Assembly: GCA_905178155.1 (NCBI GenBank)
Contig: CAJINV010000002.1
Span: 2,076,922 to 2,140,921, forward strand
DNA: 64,000 nucleotides
DNA from: Amoebophrya sp. A120
Taxonomy: Eukaryota > Sar > Dinophyceae > Syndiniales > Amoebophryaceae
Direction: 5' to 3'
Shown: one piece after another, positions 1 through 9,986 of the stretch
Numbering within the stretch: position 1 is the first letter of the stretch
How the letters are laid out: the number at the start of each line of letters is the position of its first letter
Program-made: the position numbers and the translations under genes
The notes under the pieces: generated by a model
Told to the model about the DNA's origin: nothing
Seen by the model: the letters and a program-made list of their open reading frames with translations, nothing else
Databases searched by the model: none

Positions 1-860
1 GTGTCGGATCTTCTCCAAAACCGAATATGGCACTCTCAAGCGTTACATTCTCAACTGTTACATGATTTGTCATGCAAAATGAACATCAACATCCACGAAG
101 TGAAGCTACTTCGCATGACAAATTTTTGAAAGGCTAAACCGCACCTGAATCTGTGCGGAATTTGTAATGCTACAGCTGCATCCTTCCTGCTTTGACTTTT
201 GCCATTCTTGCATAACAAATTGAAATTCATGTAAGCAGTTGAGATTGTGACAGTTGAGAACGCCATACCGAGCCCACTCCTCTTCGACGGCATAGGTTTC
301 CCTCTCGCCATCTGCTTCGCCATGTGCATCGCTGCCGCAGCGGCTTTCTTGTGCAATTCCACCTGCTCATACTCCTTCTGCAACTTTTCCATGTGCTCCG
401 CATGGTGCGCTTCCGCCTCCTGCCTCCGCGTCTCCGCATGCTGTTCCGCCGCTGCTCTAATCTCTTCCGCGGTTTTGTGCGCCTGCTGCGTGTGGTGCTC
501 CGCGTGCTGCTTCGCTTCCTCCATCAACCTCTCCGCCTCCGCTTCCGCGTGGGCGAGGGAGTGCGCGTCTAATTTTCCATCCACTTGCTTTCGCCAGTCG
601 GTGATGTGGTCTCTCTGTCGCTCGTGCGCGGGGATTTCTAACGTCGCTTTCAAAATCTCCGCGAGTAAGCTGCTATCGTGGGCGGAAACGTCGGCGGCGG
701 TGATACCGGAAGTGACTCTGATTGCTTCTCGAATTTCCATCGCTTCTCCCGGGGCGCGTCTGGACAGAACCGAGCGGACGAACTTTTCGAACATGAAGGT
801 GACTAGAGTTTCCCCGGCTTGGAGGGTATGCGGTGGTGCAAAAAAGCCTCGTCGTTGCAC
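1..860 (-). CDS. Coiled-coil protein, 3' part beyond the window
   Basis: Not recognised as a named family. The gene reads right to left from an ATG at 860 (a second in-frame ATG at 794 is equally possible) and is cut by the left edge of the window. The exon 860-268 encodes a short globular N-terminal part followed by a long Ala/Glu/His/Lys-rich stretch with heptad-like spacing, predicted coiled coil, at roughly residues 95-190. An introner at 26-267 interrupts it. Removing the introner plus one 5-bp target copy joins ...SGLG to FGEDPT... in frame in the remaining 25 bases. Without removal, translation meets a stop inside the element at position 51. The function may be structural or cytoskeletal, but that is only suggested by composition. 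Confidence 0.6.
26..267. mobile_element. Introner element D-1 (242 bp)
   Basis: Inverted ends TATGGCRYTCTCAA, with left and right arms both carrying TTCTCAACTGTTACA-like sequence. Flanks are CCGAA (21-25) and CCGAG (268-272), a 4/5 target duplication. Excision restores the coiled-coil reading frame. The interior contains TTTGTCATGC-type motifs. Confidence 0.85.
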
Positions 861-1146
861 TCCTTGTTTGAGAAGGACAAAAAAGCTGCAGCTGCACTGC
901 GAGTTTCTATTATGATCTCATCCAGGATGGCAAATTGCACTTTGTCGTTTGTTTATCGCATCAGAAAGTCAGCGAATTTTCAAAATTTTGTTTTTATTGG
1001 ATTCGAAAATCCACGAAAATTCAAAATTTTACTTTTATCGCAAACTACGGAAACGAAAAAAAGTGCAGGTCCAAAAGAACAAACATCAAGAAAGGCGCTG
1101 GTGTCAGAAGCTGGAAAGAGGCTTGACCAAACAAAATTCAGATTAG
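861..1146. other. Spacer with AT-rich direct repeats
   Basis: Gene-free stretch between two minus-strand genes. It holds three near-copies of a TTCAAAATTTTRYTTTTAT motif (about 975-995, 1020-1037 and 1160-1178, the last inside the 3' end of the next gene). No promoter or RNA gene could be identified. Confidence 0.5.
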
Positions 1147-4100
1147 CTACCAGCCACGAAATTTCAAAATTTTATTTTTATGCACGACAGGTTTCGTTTT
1201 CTTTTTCATCTCAACATTAAAACCTCTGCTACTGAACAAGTACGACAGACTTTTGCACCAAACATAAATAAATTCCGGAAACAGTTCCCTGCTGTTTTCC
1301 GCCAGAAAATCCTCGTGGATTTTCAACCCCGACTCCAACAACTGCAGCATCACCCGAAACGTCCGCACTAATAATTTCTCCGATTTCCGCGGCATTTGCC
1401 CCGTCGACTGCGAGGGGTTTTCCTCATCTCCATGTCTATTCGCCACCTTAGACTGGTACCGGATCTGCGCCTGGATCACCCGCATACAGGCGGCTAACGC
1501 GTTTGCGGACAATTGGTGAAATCTCGACAGCCCCTCTAAAACGGACAAGAAGTGGTACTGGACGGAATAGGAAGAAATGTGGGTTTTGTGGGTTAACAAA
1601 ATCGATGGCAACGCCTGCGTATGCAGTGCAAAAGTATCGTAATCGTATAAATGCATTACAAATCTCCTCAGCATGAGAAATAAAATTTGTAATGCTGATT
1701 TGCCGTGAGAAGAAGATTTGTAATGCATGATTGCAATACGAGTGCGATACTTTTGCACAGGATACTGCGTCACCACCTGCGCACGGTACAAGTCGCAGCA
1801 CTGCAAGACCCTTGCCAGAGCGAACATCGCTGCGCCTTGGATTTTATGCATTGCAAATATGTGGTCTGGGTCTGGAGAGGTTGAACCTGTATTGCGTTGT
1901 TCGCCTACCTAAAAAATCTCTGTTGCATAAGCAGCAAATAAAGCACCACACGCACCTTCGTCATGCAAGAGCACAGTTTGTAATGCGTTCTGCGCATGAG
2001 AAAGCGATTGAAAAATTTGTCATGCTGCACTGCACTTAAAGGCGCAGTCAATCATACCCCTTCAGCATTACAAGTTTATTCCAGACCCAGACATATCTGC
2101 ATTTGATAGATTTTTCGCCAATTCGGGTACAAGTCCATCACGGATAGCAGTAGCCCGACCACGTTCCGCTTTACGGTTATCCAAGAAAAAAACTGTGTTA
2201 GTGTAACTTTCTTTGGCTGACAGCATCACAAATTTGCTCTACATGACAGAGAAAACCTGTCATGCGTGGCTTGTAAGGGAAAATACACATGAAAAAAGGA
2301 CTTCACGGCTGTGTGGCATGACAGGCGTAACTGTGTTGCATGTTCTTCATTACAGAGTTACACTTACACAGCTTTTTTCTTGCATAACGGTGATCTCGTA
2401 TTTCACAGCGGGATTTTTCTTCGTCTTCGGATTCGTTTCGAAAACCCCAGCAAGCCTGGTGTTCGACTGCTTCACGCCAAGATCTCTAGACTCTTTATCC
2501 ATCTTCCCTTTATGGTACACAAACCCTTCCGATTCATGCACCACGATCCGTAAATTCACCTGCTGTCTCCGCGCGTAGAGGAATTCGAACATGGATTGGA
2601 TGCAGATCAAACATTTCAGCAACAGTGTGGTTTGGGAAAGAGCGGATTCTAATCCTCGTAAACAGTGGTTCATCTGGTGCTCCAATTTGTACTCAAACGC
2701 CTGGCCAATGTAGAAGATGGTGATGCAGGATTCTAACACTTTGATGTACTGCTGGGTGGAAGGTAGTTGTTTCCCGCGGCTTTCGTCGTCAAAATTGTCG
2801 AAAGCCGCAGAACTGGCTGCACCATGCGCATGAGAAGTTCGTTTTGCTTTCTTTTTCCACGGGTTGCTCCCGTGCTGTTCCAGAATCTCACACGCGAAAT
2901 CAATCACATGCGCGTGGTTCTGACGGTTCAATGGGTACATGGCTAGAATTCTCGCCGGTAGTTTCTGCTGTCCCAACTTCCACCACGCTTTGGAATCTTT
3001 GTAGTCTACGTAGTGGTGTTGGTCGGTGTTGGGGTCGACCGTGTCAATAGCTTCGTTGGTGATAGAAACTGGATACCCGCCCTGGTTCGCGTTATTTGAC
3101 TGTGCATTATTCATCCCGGTCAACAATTCGATCTCCTCGTCGGTTCCGGCTAGAGACAAATCCGGATTCCGGTTTTGCACGACGTTCGCCGCGGGGGTAA
3201 AGCGGGTCTTGTTCCTGCTTCCTTTCCTGTTGTTCTTCACTCCGTGCGGTTTTTTCGCTGAATCATAATCGGACTCCGATATCACAAGAAAAAAGTATTG
3301 CAGTTACATATTTGTTGTAACTTCAGCAACACAAATTTTCTCTGTGTGGCAGAGAAAACTTGCAATGCAGAGATCCTAAGGGAAAACACGAACGAAATGA
3401 CGTTCGCAAGCATTTCCTGCATGACAAAGGTTGTCTGTCTTGCGGCTCCTGCAACACAATGTGTAACTGTAACACTTGTTTCTCACGATATCCGAATCGG
3501 AAAAATCGTTCCGGTCGTCCTCGATAATCCCGGATTGGTCCGTGGCGTATATACTGTGCAAAAGTATCGCACTCGTACTAATCGTAGTCATGCATTACAA
3601 GTCTGCTTCTCAGGGGTAATCCGCATTGCAGATTTAATTCCTCACGCTGAGGAAATTTGTCATGCGATTTATACTAGCACCATACTGTTGCAGTGGATAG
3701 CGTAAACCCCACCACCACCCAATGCCCCTAACCCCGCGAGAGAAACCGGCGACATCACCATCGCTAATGCGTGGAGGAAAAGCGGGTTCTTGTGGTACTT
3801 TAGCAGACCGGAGATTTCCGTGAACAGCGGTTTCCCTAGTTGCAGTCGGTAGTTTGTGTGGTTGAAGAGAACTAAAAGTGCCCCGACCCCGTAGTGGGCG
3901 ATTTCCGGGTAGCGGGGGAAGTAGTGGGTTTTCGTTTTGTGTTTGGTTTGCTGGTTCTGGTCGTAATCTTCTGAAGTATTTGTTTGTCCTCCGCCGAGGA
4001 AGCCGGCATAACCACCTTGGCTTTCCTCCTCATTTGCACCGCCGCCTTGCAGTGGACCGTCCACCTCCTCCCCAGTTTCTGCATGCACGTGCACGACGTC

Positions 4101-6519
4101 AAACCCGTAACAATACGCCTTCAACAAATCCACGATCAGCGTCGAAAACAGCTGGCACTGGGTTTGCGTCAACTGCGGGTGGTTTTTCTTCAAATGACAC
4201 AGTCCAAAACAGAAATCCAGCGCGTATTGCGGCAGTCGCTCTGTTGTGTACTTCGATCTGTGTAGAGAGCCGATCCTCTGTGCTTCGAACAGGTTGAAGT
4301 AGAGTTGCTTGATTCCGTAATTCGTCACCATGTTATTCGTGTTCGCGTCGTAGCGGAGTTTCTTCGGTTTGAGGAGCATCGGGTCGAGGGGATCAGAATT
4401 ATCATCTTCATTCTCAGCAACCACGTCCGGATCCTCTTCCTCATCCTCATGAGGCATGGGTTCGCTGGCGAGGAAGATCAAATCCAAAGTTCCGTCGTCC
4501 TCGTCTACTTGGTTGATTTGCGACCGCCAGTGGTAGCCTGCGAAGTACTCGGTGACTTTCCTTTCCGGGCTGTTAGATCTGCGGTTGTTTTTTTCGTCAT
4601 CGCTAGAGGGGTTGTCATCATCTACCTCACGACCTGGCGCTCTACTTGGCTTCCGCAAGGGGAGGATCGCTGCGTTCCGCATGCTCCTACTCGGAATCTT
4701 CAGCTGGGTTTTGTGGCGGAGCAGGTTGTGCTGATGTTTCATCTTTCTCTGCGATGATAGTGGGCTCTTGCTGAAACCTTGTGCTCCCTGCCGACCACCA
4801 GGACTGCTGCCCCCACCTTGAGGTGAAGAAAACAAAAAATCCGCAGGCGAAGAAGCCGCATTGCTATCCGGAAACCGGTATCCTCTGCAAAAGTATCGTA
4901 CTCGTACTAATTGCGGTCTGGCATGACAGATTCGCTTTTTTACCTGAACCTGCATCACAAATTCCGTTTTTCTTTCTGGACAAATTTGTCATGCGACTTA
5001 TCCTTATGCTAGTTGTACGATAATTTTGTAATTCATAACCGGTTCTTCCTCCCCAAATCTTGTGCTCTTTCGTTCCCGAAAGGCCGGTCTTCTCTATCCT
5101 GTGCAAAAGTATCGCACTCGTACAAATGCAAGTCTTGCATTTACAAATCTTGTTTCCAAGGCAAATCTGCATTACAAATTTTATTTCTCATGCTGATAAA
5201 ATTTGTAATGCATTTATACGAGTACGATACTTTTGCAGTGCATACTCTCCAAACTGGCGCAACATGGCGTTCTGATTTTCCTGCTCGTTTATCGTGTTCC
5301 AGTCTTTTCGGTATTGCGCCTCATCACCTAACAGAGGAAACTGCTTCGGACCGTATTCCCCGTCGGAAAGTCGGACGCCGGTGTTGCCACCTACGCCGAC
5401 AAATTCTGGCGGAGGACCACCGGCAATTTCCTTGTTTCCGCTGCCACCACCGTTATTCACTGTATCCGGCATCGGTAAAGGAATCCCTCGTAGAAAACCG
5501 AAATCCGGCCTTCCAGCAGCACCAGCAGCTTGCTTCCGCCTCCTCCTTGCCTCCAAATCCTCCGCGTCCTCGAAATTTTCGCCGTAGTAGAGGAGGTTCT
5601 GCGAATTTTCCCTGTAGTGGTTGACTCCGTCGACGAGGAATTTCTCCACGTCCAGTTTATCCTTCCAGGTCGGTTTCCGAGCGTGCGTGGTGGAGGAGCA
5701 AAAGGTGGAAATAGATTCTTGATCCTCGTCTATGAGGTTGTCTTGCTGATCAGCACCGAATCCTCGTGTTTGCAAGTTTTCTTCCTGCTCAAGCTCATCC
5801 GGGTTTGCCTTTCCTTCTGCTCGCTTCTTGCCGCGAGCTCCTCCAGGCGGAAGCGGATCATCCCCACGGATATCGGATTCCAAAAACTCCCAAAACGGAT
5901 TCACGGTGCCGGAAAAAAAATCCTTGTCGCGAGATTTCTGCTGCTCATACTCCAACTGGCCGTAAACATGCTCTTTCTCTTCAACATGGAAAGAAACCCG
6001 CTTTGGTGATTGGTGTCTCCTTGTGCTGATGTGCTTCGGCGGACTGCTGGTTGCACTACTGCTTGACGCTGCTGATGCAGATGAAACAGAACAATTCGCA
6101 TTTTTTGCTTCCCGCGCGACGTGTGGCTTCTCTTCCAAAATCTCCACCACCAAATCGTTCCTACTCACCTGCAGCGTCAACACATTTCCCGCATCCCTCG
6201 CGTACCCGTGCCATACCCCGACCGAAGATCCGATTTTACTTCCGATGACGAATTTGTGTTCGAAGGGGATGGGGAGGTTGTAGAGGAAAATTTTCGCGGA
6301 TTCTCTGTTGGTGTTGAAGGTTTCGTCTTCGTTTTGGAGGAAGTTCGTGGAAGAACGAGAAACCGGTTTCGGTGCTACTTTTTCGTAGGCGATTTGGGTG
6401 TTGGTGTGGTCTTGGATCGTTTTTGCGGTTTGGATCTGCACGTATTTTCCGTCAATATCCAAATGAGGACTGCGGATGCGGACGCAATGTGGATGTCGAT
6501 GTTTTGAGGAGGACATCAT
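1147..6519 (-). CDS. Large hypothetical protein, 1,349 aa, eight exons split by seven introners
   Basis: No family recognised. Exons on the minus strand: 6519-5245, 5094-5038, 4878-3700, 3549-3491, 3279-2387, 2177-2109, 1844-1765 and 1619-1147. One 5-bp target copy is dropped at each join, giving 4,050 nt, exactly 1,350 codons with the stop. All seven joins were checked by hand and are in frame, for example ...FGEDRPFG..., ...NRFPDSNAA..., ...VYATDQSG..., ...DSESDYDSA..., ...EITVKRNV..., ...RKIQGAAM... and ...TQALPS.... The N-terminal third is charged and disordered. The middle and C-terminal parts are rich in Leu/Ala helices with scattered Cys and aromatic residues, which could form an alpha-helical repeat fold. 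The start is the first ATG of the open frame, where ATG ATG precedes a Ser/His-rich segment. Confidence 0.8.
1620..1764. mobile_element. Introner element A-1 (145 bp)
   Basis: Family A inverted ends, GCAAAAGTATCGTAATCG on the left mirrored by CGAGTGCGATACTTTTGC on the right. Perfect target duplication CTGCG (1615-1619 and 1765-1769). It lies in the opposite orientation to most other family A copies (TATCCTGTGC end on the right). Element plus duplication is 150 bp and has no stop in the gene's frame. Confidence 0.92.
1845..2108. mobile_element. Introner element B-1 (264 bp)
   Basis: Family B ends: GTCTGGGTCTGGA near the left end and TCCAGACCCAGACATAT near the right. Perfect target duplication GATTT (1840-1844, 2109-2113). 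Excision joins ...RKI to QGAAM... in frame. Confidence 0.92.
2178..2386. mobile_element. Introner element G-1 (209 bp)
   Basis: Ends TATCCAAGAAAAAAACTGTG and its near-perfect inverse. The inner arm GTTAGTGTAAC pairs with GTTACACTTAC. Perfect target duplication ACGGT (2173-2177, 2387-2391). Confidence 0.9.
3280..3490. mobile_element. Introner element G-2 (211 bp)
   Basis: Ends TATCACAAGAAAAAAG and inverse of TATCGTGAGAAACAAG, followed by a GTTACA arm. Perfect target duplication TCCGA (3275-3279, 3491-3495). Excision gives ...DSESDYDS... in frame. Confidence 0.9.
3550..3699. mobile_element. Introner element A-2 (150 bp)
   Basis: Left end TATACTGTGCAAAAGTATCG. The right arm is diverged (CACCATACTGTTGCAG). 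Perfect target duplication GCGTA (3545-3549, 3700-3704). Confidence 0.9.
4879..5037. mobile_element. Introner element A-3 (159 bp)
   Basis: Left end TATCCTCTGCAAAAGTATCG, right arm degenerate (GTTGTACGATAATTTTG). Perfect target duplication ACCGG (4874-4878, 5038-5042). It is separated from A-4 by a 57-bp coding exon. Confidence 0.9.
5095..5244. mobile_element. Introner element A-4 (150 bp)
   Basis: Typical family A copy with a near-perfect inverted repeat of about 25 bp at both ends. Target copies TTCTC (5090-5094) and CTCTC (5245-5249), 4/5 matching. Excision gives ...FGEDRPFG... in frame. Confidence 0.9.
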
Positions 6520-7817
6520 GACTACTCTTGTATTGTTTTTAGCACACGAGTATGGATTTTTACAACATCAACACGTCGAAGACAAAGCTCAAACGAGGCT
6601 GCAAGGGATCCTGATGTTCTAGTGGTGGTAAAACGAAAATCGTTGCGACAGTAATACCATATCAAGTGCGTTTCGATTAAAAATTACTAGTGATGTCAAA
6701 GGGAAGCGATTGATACGACAAAAAGAGCGACAGAAACAACGACACGACTTCGTAATATCATTATCAACTTGAGAATCACGACGAGCGATCACGATGTGCG
6801 AAGTACACGACTGCGGCTTCAATGGCATTGCGCTCCAATGAAAATGGAAGTTTGAAACGACTAGAGGCGACGGGCAACGACCTGTTACTTTAATTTTCCG
6901 GTACCGATAACGACGATTCGATATTGAAAGAGAACAACTGGCGTCTTTGCCGCAACGAGACATAAGTAGTCGGAAGAACCCGCACCACATGTGGCAAGCC
7001 GAGTCCTTCGTTTTGTTTTTGCATCACAAAGTTGTTGATGGGGTAGAAGCCGGCGTGAAATTTAACAAGCAAGGTCCTTGTGAAATCTTCAACTTCTGGA
7101 TGAAATTGGGTAGCACTGCAGGGGTAGATATTAAGATTATTTCTGCGTAAAGATAAAAGTCGTGTAAAGAAGGAAAATGTGAAAGTTAAAGTTCATAGAA
7201 GCTCCTCTTCATCTCTGAACGTTCCCGTCAAGTATGCCAGCAGTGGCCGCTCCACCCGGGGAGGTGGATGGAAGCAAACTACTGCCAAATGCGTTGCTTT
7301 TTTCGTCGACCCGAAAGATGAAATCTTCGTGTAGTCGACACGCTCGTCTGAACCCACGTTAATTCGATGGATCCTCGGAGCAAAAAAGTAATCAGCGATC
7401 AAATCTTCTTCCACCTTTGCAAGCTGCGAATCGTGGCAGGTGCAGAATCATCGTTTCATCATCTGGCGGTAGCCGGGACGACGGGTCTGCAAGGCTCTTA
7501 CTGGTATCGAGGAGTAGAACCTGATAGTGATGTTTTTTCTTTTGAGTTATCTCAGCGGAGCAAAAAATTCAGCACAGCATCAAAAAACGATGCGGTAAAA
7601 AGGCGTCATGAACTACATGATCATGCGAGGAAAAACAAGCAACTCCTCCAAACTGATGTTATTCTTATTCACGTTCACGTACCTGCAATAAACACCGTCT
7701 CTGCGCCGCACGACAATGACAATCTTTGCACCTGCTAGCACGCCGTTCTTACGCGAAATCGAAGAAGAGATGATCGGTCGAAGAAGAAGTTCAAGTTGTT
7801 CATCTTGCACAAATCTT
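6520..7817. other. Intergenic spacer, CGA-rich 5' flank
   Basis: No supportable gene. The 600 bases next to the ATG at 6519 are dense in ACGA/CGAC words on the plus strand (TCGT on the sense strand). The remainder has no long open frame of protein-like composition. No introner is present. Confidence 0.5.
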
Positions 7818-8798
7818 TTACTCCAACCCCGCGAAGAAGTCCTCGTCGTTCACGTACGCCTCCCCCTTCTCCTCCGCCTCCTTTTTCAACCTCTCCTCCT
7901 CTGCCTTTTTCTGCTCCAGATCCGCTTTGACCTGCTCCTTCTTCGCGTTTTGCTCCGCTTCTTTTTCCTCCTTTTTCTTTTTCGTGATCAACTTCGTCAA
8001 TTCCCCCTGAAAAGCCTCCATCTGCTTCAACTCTAACTTCGCAAACTGCTTCTCCACCGCGAGGGATAGGCATTTCCCGTGCGCGTTTTTGGAAACAACG
8101 CCTTTTTTGTTCGTGGTAGCACCAGTTGTACCCGATTTCACCGACTGTTTCTCGTTTTCCGCGGAAGATGCTGGAAACAATTTCGGCTGTAAGAACTGCG
8201 TGATCAACTTCTCCACGTCCTGCATCTGCTTCACTTCAAAGCTCTCAAAGCTGTTGATCGTTTGCACAGAGCCGTCCTTTTTGTTCAAAGCGTCGATATT
8301 ACCGGTTGTCAATTCAGGGAGCAAAGTCTCCTTCTTCTTATCCTTCGCCGGACTCGGACTGCTCTGGATCTCTGACGGGGCGTCGGATTTGTTCACAATC
8401 ACCGGCGGAGTGGTACTGGAGCTGAAGACAGAAGAAGTTTTGTTGTCCTGATCCAGAATCTCGTAGTTGTCGTCATCGTGTTCTACTTCCTTCTTCTGCG
8501 TTGTTGTCGGAGTCGTCGTCGCACCAGCCGGGGCGGAGGTTGTTGGTTTAGTTTTTGAAGAAGAATTATACATGGCAAAAGCATCGCACTCGTACTAAAC
8601 TAATTGCAGTTAATATGCATGACAAATCCTCTTGTCAAGGTTGTAAAACAAATTCCATTTCTCATGCTGAGCAAATTTGTAATGCGATTTATACTTAGCA
8701 CGATACATTTGCAATGCATAAGAGTCATCCGCTCCCTCCCAGTCGTCCTCCTTCTCCTCCTCGGACCAGTTGTCCTCGTCTTCCCAGTCGTCCGACAT
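7818..8798 (-). CDS. eIF3j: Probable eukaryotic translation initiation factor 3 subunit j
   Basis: The 273-residue product starts with an acidic Trp-rich segment (MSDDWEDEDNWSEEE...), as eIF3j/HCR1 proteins do. It ends with a Lys/Glu helical region and a terminal YVNDEDFFAGLE, which resembles the family's acidic-aromatic tail. The segment around FAKLELKQMEAFQGELTKL matches the family's helical core in style. The family is a loosely associated eIF3 subunit that helps 40S mRNA binding and start-site selection. Exons are 8798-8721 and 8566-7818. After removing the introner and one target copy the length is 822 nt, exactly 274 codons with the stop, and the join reads ...DDSSSKTK.... The identification rests on end motifs and general character, not on an alignment. 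Confidence 0.65.
8567..8720. mobile_element. Introner element A-5 (154 bp)
   Basis: Ends TATACATGGCAAAAGCATCG and GCACGATACATTTGCAATGC, a diverged family A pair. Target copies AGAAT (8562-8566) and AGAGT (8721-8725), 4/5. It splits the eIF3j-like gene right after its acidic N-terminus. Confidence 0.88.
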
Positions 8799-9986
8799 GG
8801 TGATAGGTTTTTGGTGCTTGGTTTTCTTGATTCAAGATGAAGGTAACTAATGTCGTGGGTGCAAATGCAGAAGTCTAATTATACACGTATCGGAATCGTT
8901 GTGCAATGGCAGTGCTAGTAAAAAATGGGTGGTCCTGTAGTCATTTGTGGATTGAAAATTTTTTGGTTTTGAGAATGGGCAAAACTGCAGCAAAGAGCTT
9001 TGTGATTCTGGTTACTGTAGGTGCTTCAACAGCTAGAGATCTTTTCAAAAATTTGATGGCAGCACACTGCTTGGTACTTTCTCTTGCTAGTCAAAAACTC
9101 AAAATTCTAGATCGTACTATTCGTGGTGTCCATCCGATAGCAATAGCAATAGCGCTACCCTCCCTCTTTGAAGAAAAAACCTCCTTGCTAGAAGAAGTCA
9201 TTTTGATTTTGATTGATTTGTGACTGATCTGTTACGTTAGCTAGGTATGGAGTGTAGTTGCGATTCTTGTGTTCATTTTCTGCGATACGTGCTCTCACGA
9301 GGTTCGGAACCGAATTGCAGTTGCGAAATTTCACTTGGAGCTTAGATTTAGTTTTAGGAGTTCGAGTTGCATTTTCGAAAGTTTCTCGACCCTGCACGAC
9401 CCTGTCTGGAATAATTCTAGTGGCTCCGAAATGAAGTGCACTCCTTGACGAGGTTATTTTTGTAGTGAAGTCTTGCAAAAACAGAACTACCAGGAACACT
9501 TGCGACCAGCACATCGTTCTCGATTTATCAAGAATTTCACGCTTCGGCACGACAGCGGATACTAGCAATACAGATACAGAAACTAGAACCACACAAACAT
9601 TCGAAGTTTAGTTTATTTTCACATCTGTTGCTACCTCATCTACTCAGGCTCAGCCTATGACTGTGTTGAAATTGAGCTGTGCAACAGCGTGCTCATACGA
9701 AATACAGGAGAGATACGTATTTGGTTTGACTTTGTAATCTACACTACTAGTAGAGCGCCATGAAAAAATGACACAAGAATTTGGACAAGAAAAATCTCAA
9801 AATGCGAGTACGTGCTCGTGAGTACTAGGATGTGCTTCAGAATACATGTGTAAACGGTAAACTGCACCGTTTTTTTACTGATGGTAAAAATGCTACTGAA
9901 ATAATGGGTAATTCCTCAATTGACAACTGGAATGGGAACGACAATGGGTAAAAATTTTGCTTTGAAAAATACACATCAAAAGAATC
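8799..9986. other. Intergenic spacer
   Basis: No supported gene. A minus-strand open frame at 9188-9592 and an overlapping plus-strand frame show no domain, repeat or compositional resemblance to the neighbouring proteins. No introner ends were found. Confidence 0.45.

Noticed and set aside
960-1180. AT-rich TTCAAAATTTT repeats as a mobile element
   Set aside because: Only three short copies with no inverted ends or target duplication. Simple local duplication is enough.
9188-9592. 134-codon minus-strand open frame in the spacer between eIF3j-like and giant genes
   Set aside because: No ATG context, domain, repeat or charge pattern like the real genes, and a similar frame exists on the other strand. 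Treated as chance.
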